From the NCBI GenBank assembly GCA_035653595.1, contig DASRBO010000091.1, forward strand, positions 1 through 22,627: DNA of 22,627 bases. The letters are read 5' to 3'. Position numbers and translations under genes: made by a program. The notes beneath the pieces were generated by a model, which was not told where the DNA came from, made no database searches, and was given only the letters and a program-made list of their open reading frames with translations. This document shows positions 1 to 7,124 of this stretch, piece by piece. Each line of letters begins with the position of its first letter. The stretch's first letter is position 1. The DNA is from DASRBO01 sp035653595. GTDB taxonomy: Bacteria; Actinomycetota; Acidimicrobiia; Acidimicrobiales; JAJPHE01.

Positions 1-53
1 GTCTCCCCCTGCTCGCCCCCGCGCCCCAGCGGCACCGGGGAATGCTGGCACGA

Positions 54-1169
54 TCAGGACACGGCCACCAACGAGTGGTCGGCCCGGTTGAGGGAGAGGG
101 GACCGTCCTCGGTGGCCACCACGATGTCCTCCAACCTGGCCCCGAAGCGCCCGGCGAGGTAGATGCCCGGCTCCACCGAGAAGGCATGCCCCGCCCGCAG
201 CGGGTCGGAGTTGCCGGCGACCAGGTACGGATCCTCGTGCTCCTCGAGGCCGATGCCGTGGCCGGTGCGGTGGATGAAGTTCTCGCCGAATCCGCCTTCC
301 TCGATCAACGCCCGGGCGGCCCGGTCGACGTCCTCGCAGGCGGTTCCGACGGTCGCCGCCCGCACCGCCGCGTCCTGGGCCGACTGCAGGAGGGCGTAGA
401 GGTCGAGCATCTCGGTGGTGGGCTCGCCGGCGACCACCGTCCGGGTGATGTCGGAGCAGTAGCCGGGGCCGCCGTCGACGCTGAGCACCCCGCCGAAGTC
501 GCAGACCACCATGTCGCCCGCCTCGATGACCCGCCGGCCGGGCTCGTGGTGGGGGCTGGCCGAGTTGGGGCCGCTCCCCACGATGGCGAAGTTGACCCTG
601 GCGGTTCCCTCCGCCCGCAGCCGGGCGCTGATGTCGCGCGACACCTCGGCCTCGGTGCGCCCCACCAGGGGAATCTCGCCCCCCTGCAGCTGGGCCGCCA
701 CCCGGTCGGCCGCCTCCGCCGCCGCCAGCAGACAGGCGACCTCGGCGTCGTCCTTCACCGCCCGCAGGGGACCGGTTATGAGGGACGCCCTGGACCAGCG
801 GGCCGAGGGGACGGCCGACTGCAGGCCGAGCAGGAAGACCGACCAGGCCCGATCGGAGATGGCCAGGTGGGACGCCCCTTGGACCATGTCGGCCACGATG
901 GCCACCGGGTCCTCCGTCTCCGCCCACGGCCGGAGGGCGAACAGGGTGGCGTCGTGATCCACCCTGGGCGCCTCCAGCCGGGGAACCACCAGGCTGGCGT
1001 CGCCGGTCGCCGGCAGGACCAGCATGGTGAGGCGCTCCAGCGGCATGGCCTCGTAGCCCGTGAGCCAAGGCAGGTCGGCCCCCAGCGACAGCAGCAGGGC
1101 GTCGACCCCGGCCTCCTGCAGGCCCCGGCGCACGCGGTCCATGCGCCCGGCGCGGGCGGCCGAGCTCAC
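54..1169 (-). CDS. M24 family Xaa-Pro aminopeptidase/dipeptidase
   Basis: This 371-residue protein is a probable cytosolic metallopeptidase that cleaves X-Pro bonds. The C-terminal pita-bread fold carries all five expected metal ligands: D224 (in CDFGG), D240 (in SDITRT), H304 (in HRTGHGIGLEEHE), E333 (in SVEPGIY) and E347 (in ARLEDIV). PHHEP near 206-210 fits the substrate-binding histidine. The N-terminal ~130 residues match the creatinase/prolidase N domain. There is no signal peptide. The length is normal for PepQ/PepP-like enzymes. The GTG start at 1169 overlaps the TGA of the LipB-LipA gene in a GTGA junction, so it is the last recognisable gene of the lpd operon. Family membership is certain; dipeptidase versus aminopeptidase specificity cannot be told. 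Only 53 bases follow to the window edge. Confidence 0.93.
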   Translation of the reverse strand: MSSAARAGRMDRVRRGLQEAGVDALLLSLGADLPWLTGYEAMPLERLTMLVLPATGDASLVVPRLEAPRVDHDATLFALRPWAETEDPVAIVADMVQGASHLAISDRAWSVFLLGLQSAVPSARWSRASLITGPLRAVKDDAEVACLLAAAEAADRVAAQLQGGEIPLVGRTEAEVSRDISARLRAEGTARVNFAIVGSGPNSASPHHEPGRRVIEAGDMVVCDFGGVLSVDGGPGYCSDITRTVVAGEPTTEMLDLYALLQSAQDAAVRAATVGTACEDVDRAARALIEEGGFGENFIHRTGHGIGLEEHEDPYLVAGNSDPLRAGHAFSVEPGIYLAGRFGARLEDIVVATEDGPLSLNRADHSLVAVS

Positions 1170-2770
1170 CCCGCCACCGCCGGCACGCCGGTTGCCGCCG
1201 CCCCTGCCGCCGCCCGGGCGTGGTAGCTCGACCTGGTGAGCGGCGACGCCTGCACGTGGGCGAAGCCCAGGCCGGCGGCGTCAGCGGCCAGGGCCTCGAA
1301 CTCGGCCGGCTCCCACCACCGCTCGACCGGCAGGTGGGCCGCCGATGGGCGCAGGTACTGACCGATGGTCACGATGTCCACCCCCACCGCCCGCAGGTCG
1401 ACCAGGGCCGAGCGCACCTCGTCGGCCGTCTCGCCCAGCCCGAGCATGACCCCGGACTTGGTGGTCAGTCCGGCCGCCTTGGCCCGGGCCAGCACGGCCA
1501 GGCTGCGGGCGTAGGACGCCGATGGACGCACCGCCCGCTGGAGGCGGGCCACCGTCTCGAGGTTGTGGTTGAGGATGTCGGGCCGGGCCCCGAAGACCGC
1601 CTCCAGCGCCTCCGGGTCGCCCTTGCAGTCCGGTATCAGCACCTCGACCGCCGTGGCCGGGCAGGCCCAGCGGATGGATGCGATGGTGGCGGCGAAGGCG
1701 GAGGCCCCGCCGTCGGCGAGATCGTCGCGGGCCACCGCTGTCACCACGGCGTGGGCCAGGCCCATGCGCCGCACCGCCTCGGCCACCCGCTCCGGCTCGG
1801 CCGGGTCAGGCGGAGCCGGCTTCCTGGTGTCGACCAGGCAGAAGCCGCACGCCCGGGTGCAGCGGTCGCCGTTGATCATGAACGTGGCGGTGCCGTCGGC
1901 CCAGCACTCGTAGATGTTGGGGCAGCCGGCCTCCTCGCACACCGTCACCAGGTCCAGGGCCCGCATGGTCGAGCGCAGCGACCGGTAGGCCGGGCCCATG
2001 TCGGCCTTCACCCGCAGCCACTCCGGCTTCCTCTCCCCCACCGTGAGGCCGGGCCGCGACGAGCGGCGAGGGGGGGCATCCCAGGCCACCTGGGCCGAGT
2101 CGGCCGGGCCCCAGCGTCGCTCGGCCAGACCGGAGACGACCGCCACGACGTCGGCCATGGAGGCGCGCACCCCTTCGGCCGCCAGCGAGGTGACCGGCTT
2201 GTCGGCGATGCCGCACGGCACGATGTGGCCGAACATCGCCATGTCCGGGTCCACGTTCAGGGCGAAGCCGTGCATGGTCCGGCCCCGGCTCACCCGAACC
2301 CCGATGGCGCAGATCTTGCGGGCCCGGCTGCCCACCCAGACGCCCGGGTAGCCCTCGAGGCGCCGGCCTTCCACCCCGAAGGCGGACAGGGCGTCGATCA
2401 CCAGCTGCTCGATGCCGTGCACGTGGGCCGGCACCGACCCCGCCGCCGTGGGCACCGAAAGGATGGGATAGCCGACCAGCTGGCCCGGGCCGTGGTAGGT
2501 CACGTCACCGCCGCGGTTGGTGCGCACCAGCTCGGCTCCCACCGAGGCCGGGTCGACCAGGACGTTGGCCGGATCGGCGCGCACGCCCAGGGTGTAGACG
2601 GGGTGGTGCTCCTGCAGGAGCAGGTAGTCGCGCCCGGACCGGAACAGCCCCTGCTGCAGGGCCAGGGCGTCGCGGTAGCGGACCCGGCCCAGCCAGCGGA
2701 TCTGCAACGGCGCCGGCAGGACGATCAGAGCTCCTGGGTCCAGTCGCGGCTCTCGATCACCTGCCGGCAC
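1166..2770 (-). CDS. LipB-LipA fusion: octanoyltransferase plus lipoyl synthase
   Basis: One uninterrupted 534-residue reading frame carries two complete lipoate-assembly enzymes. Residues ~22-225 are LipB, which moves octanoate from acyl carrier protein to the E2 lipoyl lysine: RGGDVTYHGPGQLVGYP at 86-102, catalytic Lys152 in RKICAIGV, and Cys186 in IVPCGIADKPVTSL. Residues ~245-520 are LipA, the radical-SAM enzyme that inserts two sulfurs: auxiliary-cluster cysteines C278, C283 and C289, SAM-cluster C304, C308 and C311 (CTRACGFC), and terminal RSSYHA at 513-518. About 20 polar, Pro/Arg-rich residues link them. Neither half looks truncated. The start is uncertain: GTG 2770 overlaps the E2 gene by 46 nt, while in-frame TTG 2707 lies 17 nt after its stop and sits where LipB homology begins. 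Neither has a strong Shine-Dalgarno. Domain calls are certain; bifunctionality is inferred. Confidence 0.93.
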   Translation of the reverse strand: MPAGDREPRLDPGALIVLPAPLQIRWLGRVRYRDALALQQGLFRSGRDYLLLQEHHPVYTLGVRADPANVLVDPASVGAELVRTNRGGDVTYHGPGQLVGYPILSVPTAAGSVPAHVHGIEQLVIDALSAFGVEGRRLEGYPGVWVGSRARKICAIGVRVSRGRTMHGFALNVDPDMAMFGHIVPCGIADKPVTSLAAEGVRASMADVVAVVSGLAERRWGPADSAQVAWDAPPRRSSRPGLTVGERKPEWLRVKADMGPAYRSLRSTMRALDLVTVCEEAGCPNIYECWADGTATFMINGDRCTRACGFCLVDTRKPAPPDPAEPERVAEAVRRMGLAHAVVTAVARDDLADGGASAFAATIASIRWACPATAVEVLIPDCKGDPEALEAVFGARPDILNHNLETVARLQRAVRPSASYARSLAVLARAKAAGLTTKSGVMLGLGETADEVRSALVDLRAVGVDIVTIGQYLRPSAAHLPVERWWEPAEFEALAADAAGLGFAHVQASPLTRSSYHARAAAGAAATGVPAVAG

Positions 2771-4227
2771 CGGGCGAGGAAGGCCGAGGCGTAGGCGCCG
2801 TCGATCGCCCGGTGGTCGAACGAGAGCGCCAGGTTGCCCACCGGGTGGATGGCTATGCCCTCGCTGCCGTCGGGCAGATCCACCACCACCGGGCGGCGCT
2901 TGACCCCGTCGGTGGACAGGATCGCCACCTGGGGCTGGTTGATGATCGGGACTGTCAGGAGGGTCCCGTAGGGGCCGGGGTTGGTGATGGTGAAGGTGCC
3001 CCCGGCGATGTCGTCGGCGGTCAGCCGCTTGGTCCGGGCCCGGTCGGCCAGCTCGTACACCTCGCGGGCGATGGCCCGCAGCCGCTTGCCGTCGGCATCG
3101 CGCACGACAGGCACGATCAGGCCCTGGAAGTCGAGGTCGACGGCTATGCCGAGGTGGACCCGATGGTGCACCACCAGCTCGTCGGCGCCGACCGAGGCGT
3201 TCAGGTACGGGAACTCGGCCAGGGCGTCGATCACCGCCCGGGCCACGAAGGGCAGGTAGGTGAGCCCGAAGCCCTCCGCCTGGCGGAACTGCTCCTTGAC
3301 CGCCGACCGGGCCGCCTCCACCCGGTGGAAGTCCACCTCGACGGCGGTGAGGGTGTGGGCCGAGGTGGCCTTGGAGCGCACCATGTGCTCGGCGGTGCGG
3401 CGCCGGATGTTGGAGAAGGGGACGACCTCGTCCTCTCCCGAGCGCGCAACGGCCTGGGCCTGGGGCGCAGCCGGGGCCTGGGGCGCAGCCGGGGCCTGGG
3501 CCGGCGGGGTGGGCGCCGGGCGCGCTGCCGGGGCCGGCGCGGGAGCGGCGGGGCGCCCGCCGTTGGCCTGGGCCCCCCGCCCCTCCACCACCGCCAGCAC
3601 GTCGGCCCTGGTGATCCGGCCGGCGTTGCCGGTCCCCCGGATGGATGAGGGGTCGAGGTTGTGCTCGGCGATGAGCCGGCGCACGACCGGCGACAACACC
3701 CTCGAGGCGTCGCCTCCCTCCCCCTCAGCCGCCGGGGCCTGGGCCACCGGCTCGGGCTGGGCCGGGGCCGGGGCGCTCGGGGCCGGGGCCGGGGCGCTCG
3801 GGGCCGGGGCCTGGGCCACCGGCTCGGGCTGGGACGGGGCCGGCTCAGGTGCGGGCTGGGCCGGGGGCGGGGCGGGAGCGGCCTCGGGCGAGGCGGTGGT
3901 CTCGGAGTCACCCTGGACCATCTCGGCCGGGGTGCCGGCCGCGGGCTGCTCGGTGGGGCGGGTCGGGGCGCCGGCGCCGTCCCCCCCGGCCGGCTGGGGG
4001 CTGACCACGGCCAGCCTGGTGCCCACGTCGACGGTGGCTCCCTCCTCCACCAGGATTTCGGTGACGTAGCCCGACACCGGCGAGGGCACCTCGGAGTCCA
4101 CCTTGTCCGTGGAGACCTCGAAGAGGATCTCGTCCTCGCTGACCGGATCGCCCACCGACTTGGCCCACCGGGTGATGGTGCCCTCGGTCACGGTCTCGCC
4201 CAGCTGGGGCATGGTGATGTCGGCCAT
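2725..4227 (-). CDS. sucB: 2-oxoacid dehydrogenase E2 (dihydrolipoyl acyltransferase)
   Basis: This 500-residue E2 core subunit transfers acyl groups from its lipoyl arm to CoA. Residues 1-76 are a single lipoyl domain with Lys42 in STDKVDSE as the attachment site. Residues ~80-175 are a Pro/Ala/Gln linker with internal repeats. Residues ~176-215 are the E1/E3-binding domain (SRVLSPVVRRLIAEHNL to GRITRADVL). A second Ala/Pro linker follows, and ~265-500 is the catalytic domain with His472 and Asp476 in FDHRAIDG. Actinobacterial E2s of this kind are labelled SucB or DlaT and may serve pyruvate as well as 2-oxoglutarate; with aceE nearby and no other E2 in the window, pyruvate use is plausible. 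Its ATG shares one base with the lpd stop (TGATG), so translation is coupled. The substrate cannot be decided from sequence. Confidence 0.95.
   Translation of the reverse strand: MADITMPQLGETVTEGTITRWAKSVGDPVSEDEILFEVSTDKVDSEVPSPVSGYVTEILVEEGATVDVGTRLAVVSPQPAGGDGAGAPTRPTEQPAAGTPAEMVQGDSETTASPEAAPAPPPAQPAPEPAPSQPEPVAQAPAPSAPAPAPSAPAPAQPEPVAQAPAAEGEGGDASRVLSPVVRRLIAEHNLDPSSIRGTGNAGRITRADVLAVVEGRGAQANGGRPAAPAPAPAARPAPTPPAQAPAAPQAPAAPQAQAVARSGEDEVVPFSNIRRRTAEHMVRSKATSAHTLTAVEVDFHRVEAARSAVKEQFRQAEGFGLTYLPFVARAVIDALAEFPYLNASVGADELVVHHRVHLGIAVDLDFQGLIVPVVRDADGKRLRAIAREVYELADRARTKRLTADDIAGGTFTITNPGPYGTLLTVPIINQPQVAILSTDGVKRRPVVVDLPDGSEGIAIHPVGNLALSFDHRAIDGAYASAFLARCRQVIESRDWTQEL
3458..3493. repeat. 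18-bp tandem duplication in E2 second linker
   Basis: Two perfect adjacent copies of an 18-bp unit (3458-3475 and 3476-3493), followed by a partial third copy, encode repeated Ala/Pro/Gln residues (APAAPQ) in the linker between the E3-binding and catalytic domains. It is in frame. It most likely arose by replication slippage and keeps the linker flexible. Confidence 0.75.
3731..3833. repeat. 72-bp-period duplication in E2 first linker
   Basis: A 31-bp stretch at 3731-3761 recurs identically at 3803-3833. In the protein this is QPEPVAQAPA at residues 133-142 and again at 157-166, a 24-residue offset. A nested 20-bp unit with a 21-bp offset (3760-3779 and 3781-3800) encodes two APAPSAP units between them. 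All copies stay in frame. This is flexible-linker expansion, not a mobile or CRISPR repeat. Confidence 0.8.
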
Positions 4228-5636
4228 CAGCCGTGCAACCCCCTTCCGGCCAGGGAGAGCATCGCCTCGCCGAACGTCTCGGACAGGGTGGGGTGGGGCT
4301 GGATGAACTGGGCCACCTCGGTGGCGGTCGCCTCCCAGTTGACCGACAGGTAGGCCTGCCCCAGCTGCTCGGTGACCCAGGGCCCGACCATGTGGACCCC
4401 AATGACCTGGCCGGCCCCCCCGTCGGGGCCCTTGGCCGCCACGATCTTCACCATGCCCTCCGCCTCCCCGAGGATCATGGCCCGGCCGTTGTGCCCGTAG
4501 GGCATCTTCTTGGTCACCACGTCGTAGCCCGCGTCACGCGCCTCCTGCTCGGACAGGCCGACGAAGGCCACCTCGGGATGGCAGTAGATGCACATGGGGA
4601 CCCGCGAGTAGTCCACCGGAAGGGCCGGCTCGCCCAGGATGTCCCTGATCACGAGGATCCCCTCGGCGAAGCCGACGTGGGCCAGCTGCGGATGAATGCC
4701 CGATCCCATGGCGATGAGGTCTCCCACGGCGTAGACACCGTCGACCCCGGTGCGGCAGCGCTCGTCGACGACCACGAAGCCGCGCTGGTCCACCTCAACA
4801 CCGGTTCCCTCGCCGAGCAGCCCGTCGCTGAGTGGCCGGCGTCCCACCGACACCACCACGGTGTCCACCGCGACGCTCTGTCCGTCGCCGAACTGCACCG
4901 TGGTGCCGGCGCCGTCGCCTTCGGGCTTGTGGCCGGTGACCGGCACTCCGGTGTGCACGTCGATGCCCCGGCGCTTGAACGAGCGCAACACCACCTCGGC
5001 GACCTCGCTGTCGCAGCCGGGCAGGATCTTGGGCAGGGCCTCGAGCACGGTCACCTGTACCCCGAGGTCCGACAGCATCGAGGCGAACTCGCAGCCGATC
5101 GCCCCTCCCCCGATGACGGCGGCGGTGCCCGGCAGGGCGTCGAGGGCCAGCAGCTCGTCCGAGGTGATCACCGTCCGACCGTCGATGTCGAAGCCGGGGA
5201 TGGTCCGGGGCACCGAGCCGGCGGCGAGGATGACGTGGCTGCCGACCAACTCGGTGCCGTCGTCGACCCGGACCACCCCGTCGGCGTCGAGACGCCCGGT
5301 GCCCTCGACCACCTTGATCTTGCGCGACCGCATGAGGCCCGCCAGGCCCTTCCAGAGCCCGTCCACCACCTTCTGTTTGCGGGCCTGGCTGGTGGCGAAG
5401 TCCACGCTGGGCTGGGAGGCCACCACCCCGAACTCCTTGGCCCCGGCGACCGTACGGTGCACGGCGGCGGTCTCGAGGAACTCCTTGGCCGGTATGCAGC
5501 CCCGGTGCAGGCAGGTGCCCCCGACCCGGTCCTTCTCGACCACGGCGATCGAGAGCCCGGCGTTGGCTCCGTAGAGGGCGGCGGCGTAGCCGCCCGGGCC
5601 CCCGCCCACTATGACGATGTCGAACTCCTCGGCCAT
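4227..5636 (-). CDS. lpd: Dihydrolipoyl dehydrogenase (E3)
   Basis: This flavoprotein reoxidises the dihydrolipoyl arm of E2 and passes electrons to NAD+. With the chosen start it has 469 residues. It shows an N-terminal FAD dinucleotide fold (DIVIVGGGPGGYAAAL), the redox disulfide C42-C47 in GGTCLHRGCIPAK, a central NAD-binding fold (AAVIGGGAIGCEFASML), the FAD motif GVYAVGDL, and the C-terminal dimer-interface His448-Glu453 pair in HPTLSE. The length is standard. I prefer ATG 5636 over the in-frame GTG 5645 because GGAAGG lies 8 nt upstream of the ATG. It is the first gene of the operon lpd > E2 > LipB-LipA > M24 peptidase, and its stop overlaps the E2 start. The same E3 probably also serves other 2-oxoacid dehydrogenases. 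Identification is firm. Confidence 0.96.
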   Translation of the reverse strand: MAEEFDIVIVGGGPGGYAAALYGANAGLSIAVVEKDRVGGTCLHRGCIPAKEFLETAAVHRTVAGAKEFGVVASQPSVDFATSQARKQKVVDGLWKGLAGLMRSRKIKVVEGTGRLDADGVVRVDDGTELVGSHVILAAGSVPRTIPGFDIDGRTVITSDELLALDALPGTAAVIGGGAIGCEFASMLSDLGVQVTVLEALPKILPGCDSEVAEVVLRSFKRRGIDVHTGVPVTGHKPEGDGAGTTVQFGDGQSVAVDTVVVSVGRRPLSDGLLGEGTGVEVDQRGFVVVDERCRTGVDGVYAVGDLIAMGSGIHPQLAHVGFAEGILVIRDILGEPALPVDYSRVPMCIYCHPEVAFVGLSEQEARDAGYDVVTKKMPYGHNGRAMILGEAEGMVKIVAAKGPDGGAGQVIGVHMVGPWVTEQLGQAYLSVNWEATATEVAQFIQPHPTLSETFGEAMLSLAGRGLHG

Positions 5637-5662
5637 CGGCGCCACCTTCCGCTCGCGCCCCC

Positions 5663-5668
5663 AGACTA
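5663..5668 (-). promoter_or_regulatory. Candidate -10 element of the lpd operon
   Basis: On the minus strand TAGTCT fits the TAnnnT actinobacterial -10 consensus and lies 26 nt upstream of the preferred lpd ATG, giving a short leader that contains the GGAAGG ribosome-binding site. No good -35 is seen at 16-18 nt. It is the only such hexamer I noticed in this gap. The call is weak. Confidence 0.28.
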
Positions 5669-5745
5669 AGCCGGGCAGGCAAGCCGGCGGCCACGCCCGG
5701 CGGGGCCTGGCCGACCCCGATGGCTCTACCCGAGGCGGAGCGGCA

Positions 5746-6528
5746 CTACTTGGGCTGCATGCGGATGCCGGCGTCCAGGCGGATGCACTCGGCGTTCATG
5801 TAGCTGTTGGAGAGCAGCTCGCAGGCCAGGGTGGCGAACTCGCGGGCGTGCCCCAGCCGCTTCGGGAACAGGACCCCGACGGCCAGACGCTCCTTGAACT
5901 GTTCGGAGGCGTCGCCGCTGCCGTAGATCGGCGTGTCGATGAGGCCGGGCAGGATGGTGTTGACCCGGATGCCGACGGCGGCGAGGTCCCGCGCCACCGG
6001 AAGGGTCATGCCGACGATGCCCCCCTTGGAGGAGGAGTAGGCCGCCTGGCCGATCTGGCCGTCCTCGGCGGCCACCGAGGCGGTGTTGACGATGGCGCCC
6101 CGCTCGCCGTCCTCGTCGGGCTCGTTCTGGCTCATGGCGGTGGCGGCGATCCGGATGCAGTTGAAGGTCCCGATCAGGTTCACCTCGATGACCTTCTTGT
6201 AGATGTCCAGATCGTGGGCGCTGGAGTACTGGCCGTCCTTGCCGATGGTCCGGGTGGCCCAGCCGATGCCGGCGCAGTTCACCAGCGACTTGAGCGGGCC
6301 GAGCTCCTTGGCCGCCTCCACCGCCGCTATGACCTGGTCGGTGTTGGCCACGTCCGTGGCCACGAAGGTGCCCTCCAGCTCCTTGGCCAGGGGCTCGCCC
6401 CGGTCGGCCTGGCGGTCGAGGTCGGCGATCACGACCTTGACGCCCCGCTCGGCCAGAAGGCGGGCGGTGGCCTCACCCAGGCCGGAGGCGCCACCGGTTA
6501 CGACTGCGGACGATCCATTCAGCTCCAT
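5746..6528 (-). CDS. SDR dehydrogenase, HSD17B10-like 3-hydroxyacyl-CoA dehydrogenase
   Basis: This 260-residue short-chain dehydrogenase probably oxidises 3-hydroxyacyl-CoA, especially 2-methyl-3-hydroxybutyryl-CoA of isoleucine breakdown, with NAD+. It has the cofactor motif TGGASGLG (11-18), Asp36 after strand 2 (favouring NAD over NADP), NCAG (84-87), Ser151, and the Tyr164/Lys168 pair in AYSSSKGG. From memory of the human protein, long stretches resemble HSD17B10 closely, including SQNEPD, QAAYSxSKGGIVGMTLP, and the near-terminal IRLDAGIRMQP, where HSD17B10 has IRLDGAIRMQP. There is no signal peptide. The gene follows RNase HI by 51 nt on the same strand and appears to have its own leaderless-type promoter. 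The family is certain; the exact substrate is inferred from that resemblance. Confidence 0.92.
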   Translation of the reverse strand: MELNGSSAVVTGGASGLGEATARLLAERGVKVVIADLDRQADRGEPLAKELEGTFVATDVANTDQVIAAVEAAKELGPLKSLVNCAGIGWATRTIGKDGQYSSAHDLDIYKKVIEVNLIGTFNCIRIAATAMSQNEPDEDGERGAIVNTASVAAEDGQIGQAAYSSSKGGIVGMTLPVARDLAAVGIRVNTILPGLIDTPIYGSGDASEQFKERLAVGVLFPKRLGHAREFATLACELLSNSYMNAECIRLDAGIRMQPK

Positions 6529-6534
6529 GACCGG

Positions 6535-6540
6535 ACACTA
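6535..6540 (-). promoter_or_regulatory. Leaderless-type -10 element before the SDR gene
   Basis: TAGTGT on the minus strand ends 6 nt before the ATG at 6528. Transcription would therefore begin at or next to the start codon, and no Shine-Dalgarno is present. TTGGTG lies 19 nt upstream as a possible but badly spaced -35. Leaderless mRNAs are common in Actinomycetota. Confidence 0.4.
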
Positions 6541-6579
6541 TTGGAAGCCGTCGCCCGGCCACCAACGGCGCCGGCCCGG

Positions 6580-7071
6580 TCAGCGGGGCCAGCGCCGGGG
6601 CTGGTCGGCGGGGCCGAGGACCTCCGGCCGCCCGGTCCCCCGCCGGGGGGCCTGCTGGGTGGCGGCCTCCACCGCCAGGCGGTCCACCAGGTCGTTCATG
6701 GGGTCCGAGCCGTGGCCCTTCACCCAGCGGAAGCTGATCTCGTCCCGCCGGGGCAGGTAGAGCTGAAGGAGGGGGGCCCACAGGTCCTGGTTGGCCACCG
6801 GCTTGTTCTGGGAGTTCCGCCAGCCCTTCTGCACCCAGCGCTCGTACCAGCGGTCCCGGAAGCAGTTGACGACGTAGGTGGAGTCCGAGAAGACCTGAAC
6901 CTCCCCCTCCAGCTCGCCCAGGGCCTCCAGCACGGCGGTGATCTCCATCCTCTGGTTGGTGCTGCGCTGGGCCGGCCCGGCGGCGAAGGGCCCGTCCGGC
7001 ACCGCCCAGGCCCAGCCGCCCGGACCGGGGTTCCCCAGGCAGGCGCCGTCGGTGTAGACGATCACGGCCAC
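6580..7071 (-). CDS. rnhA: Ribonuclease HI
   Basis: This endonuclease cuts the RNA strand of RNA-DNA hybrids in the cytoplasm. With the chosen GTG start the protein has 163 residues. All catalytic residues are visible: Asp8 in YTDGACLGNPGPGG, Glu43 in NQRMEITA, Asp63 in FSDSTYV, His120 in VKGHG, and Asp130 in NDLVDRLA. The basic handle region (WVQKGWRNSQNKPVANQDLW) is present, making it the E. coli-like bacterial type. A short Pro/Arg-rich tail of about 20 residues follows the fold. The start is a choice: GTG 7071 or GTG 7065 places the first strand as in homologs, whereas TTG 7107 would add 12 residues without homology and nearly reach aceE. It is transcribed divergently from aceE and has no obvious functional link to it. 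Confidence 0.93.
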   Translation of the reverse strand: MAVIVYTDGACLGNPGPGGWAWAVPDGPFAAGPAQRSTNQRMEITAVLEALGELEGEVQVFSDSTYVVNCFRDRWYERWVQKGWRNSQNKPVANQDLWAPLLQLYLPRRDEISFRWVKGHGSDPMNDLVDRLAVEAATQQAPRRGTGRPEVLGPADQPRRWPR

Positions 7072-7124
7072 GCCGCAGGATCGCCCACCGGAGTTGTTTT
7101 GGGCCAACCGGCCCCGGCGCGAGG

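Noticed and set aside
1..50. Possible start (GTG 50, minus strand) of a further operon gene
   Set aside because: Only 16 codons are visible, with low-complexity Gly/Arg/Ala sequence and no Shine-Dalgarno; too short to support.
1220..2794. 524-codon open frame antisense to the LipB-LipA gene
   Set aside because: Repetitive G/R/H-rich translation without motifs, fully opposite to a gene with intact catalytic residues.
3731..3833. CRISPR-like array
   Set aside because: Repeats are nested, in frame and encode a Pro/Ala linker inside the E2 gene; there are no unique spacers or cas genes.
5637..5745. Terminator hairpins after the SDR gene
   Set aside because: Several 5-6 bp GC stems can be drawn, but none has a U-tract and such stems are expected by chance at this GC content.
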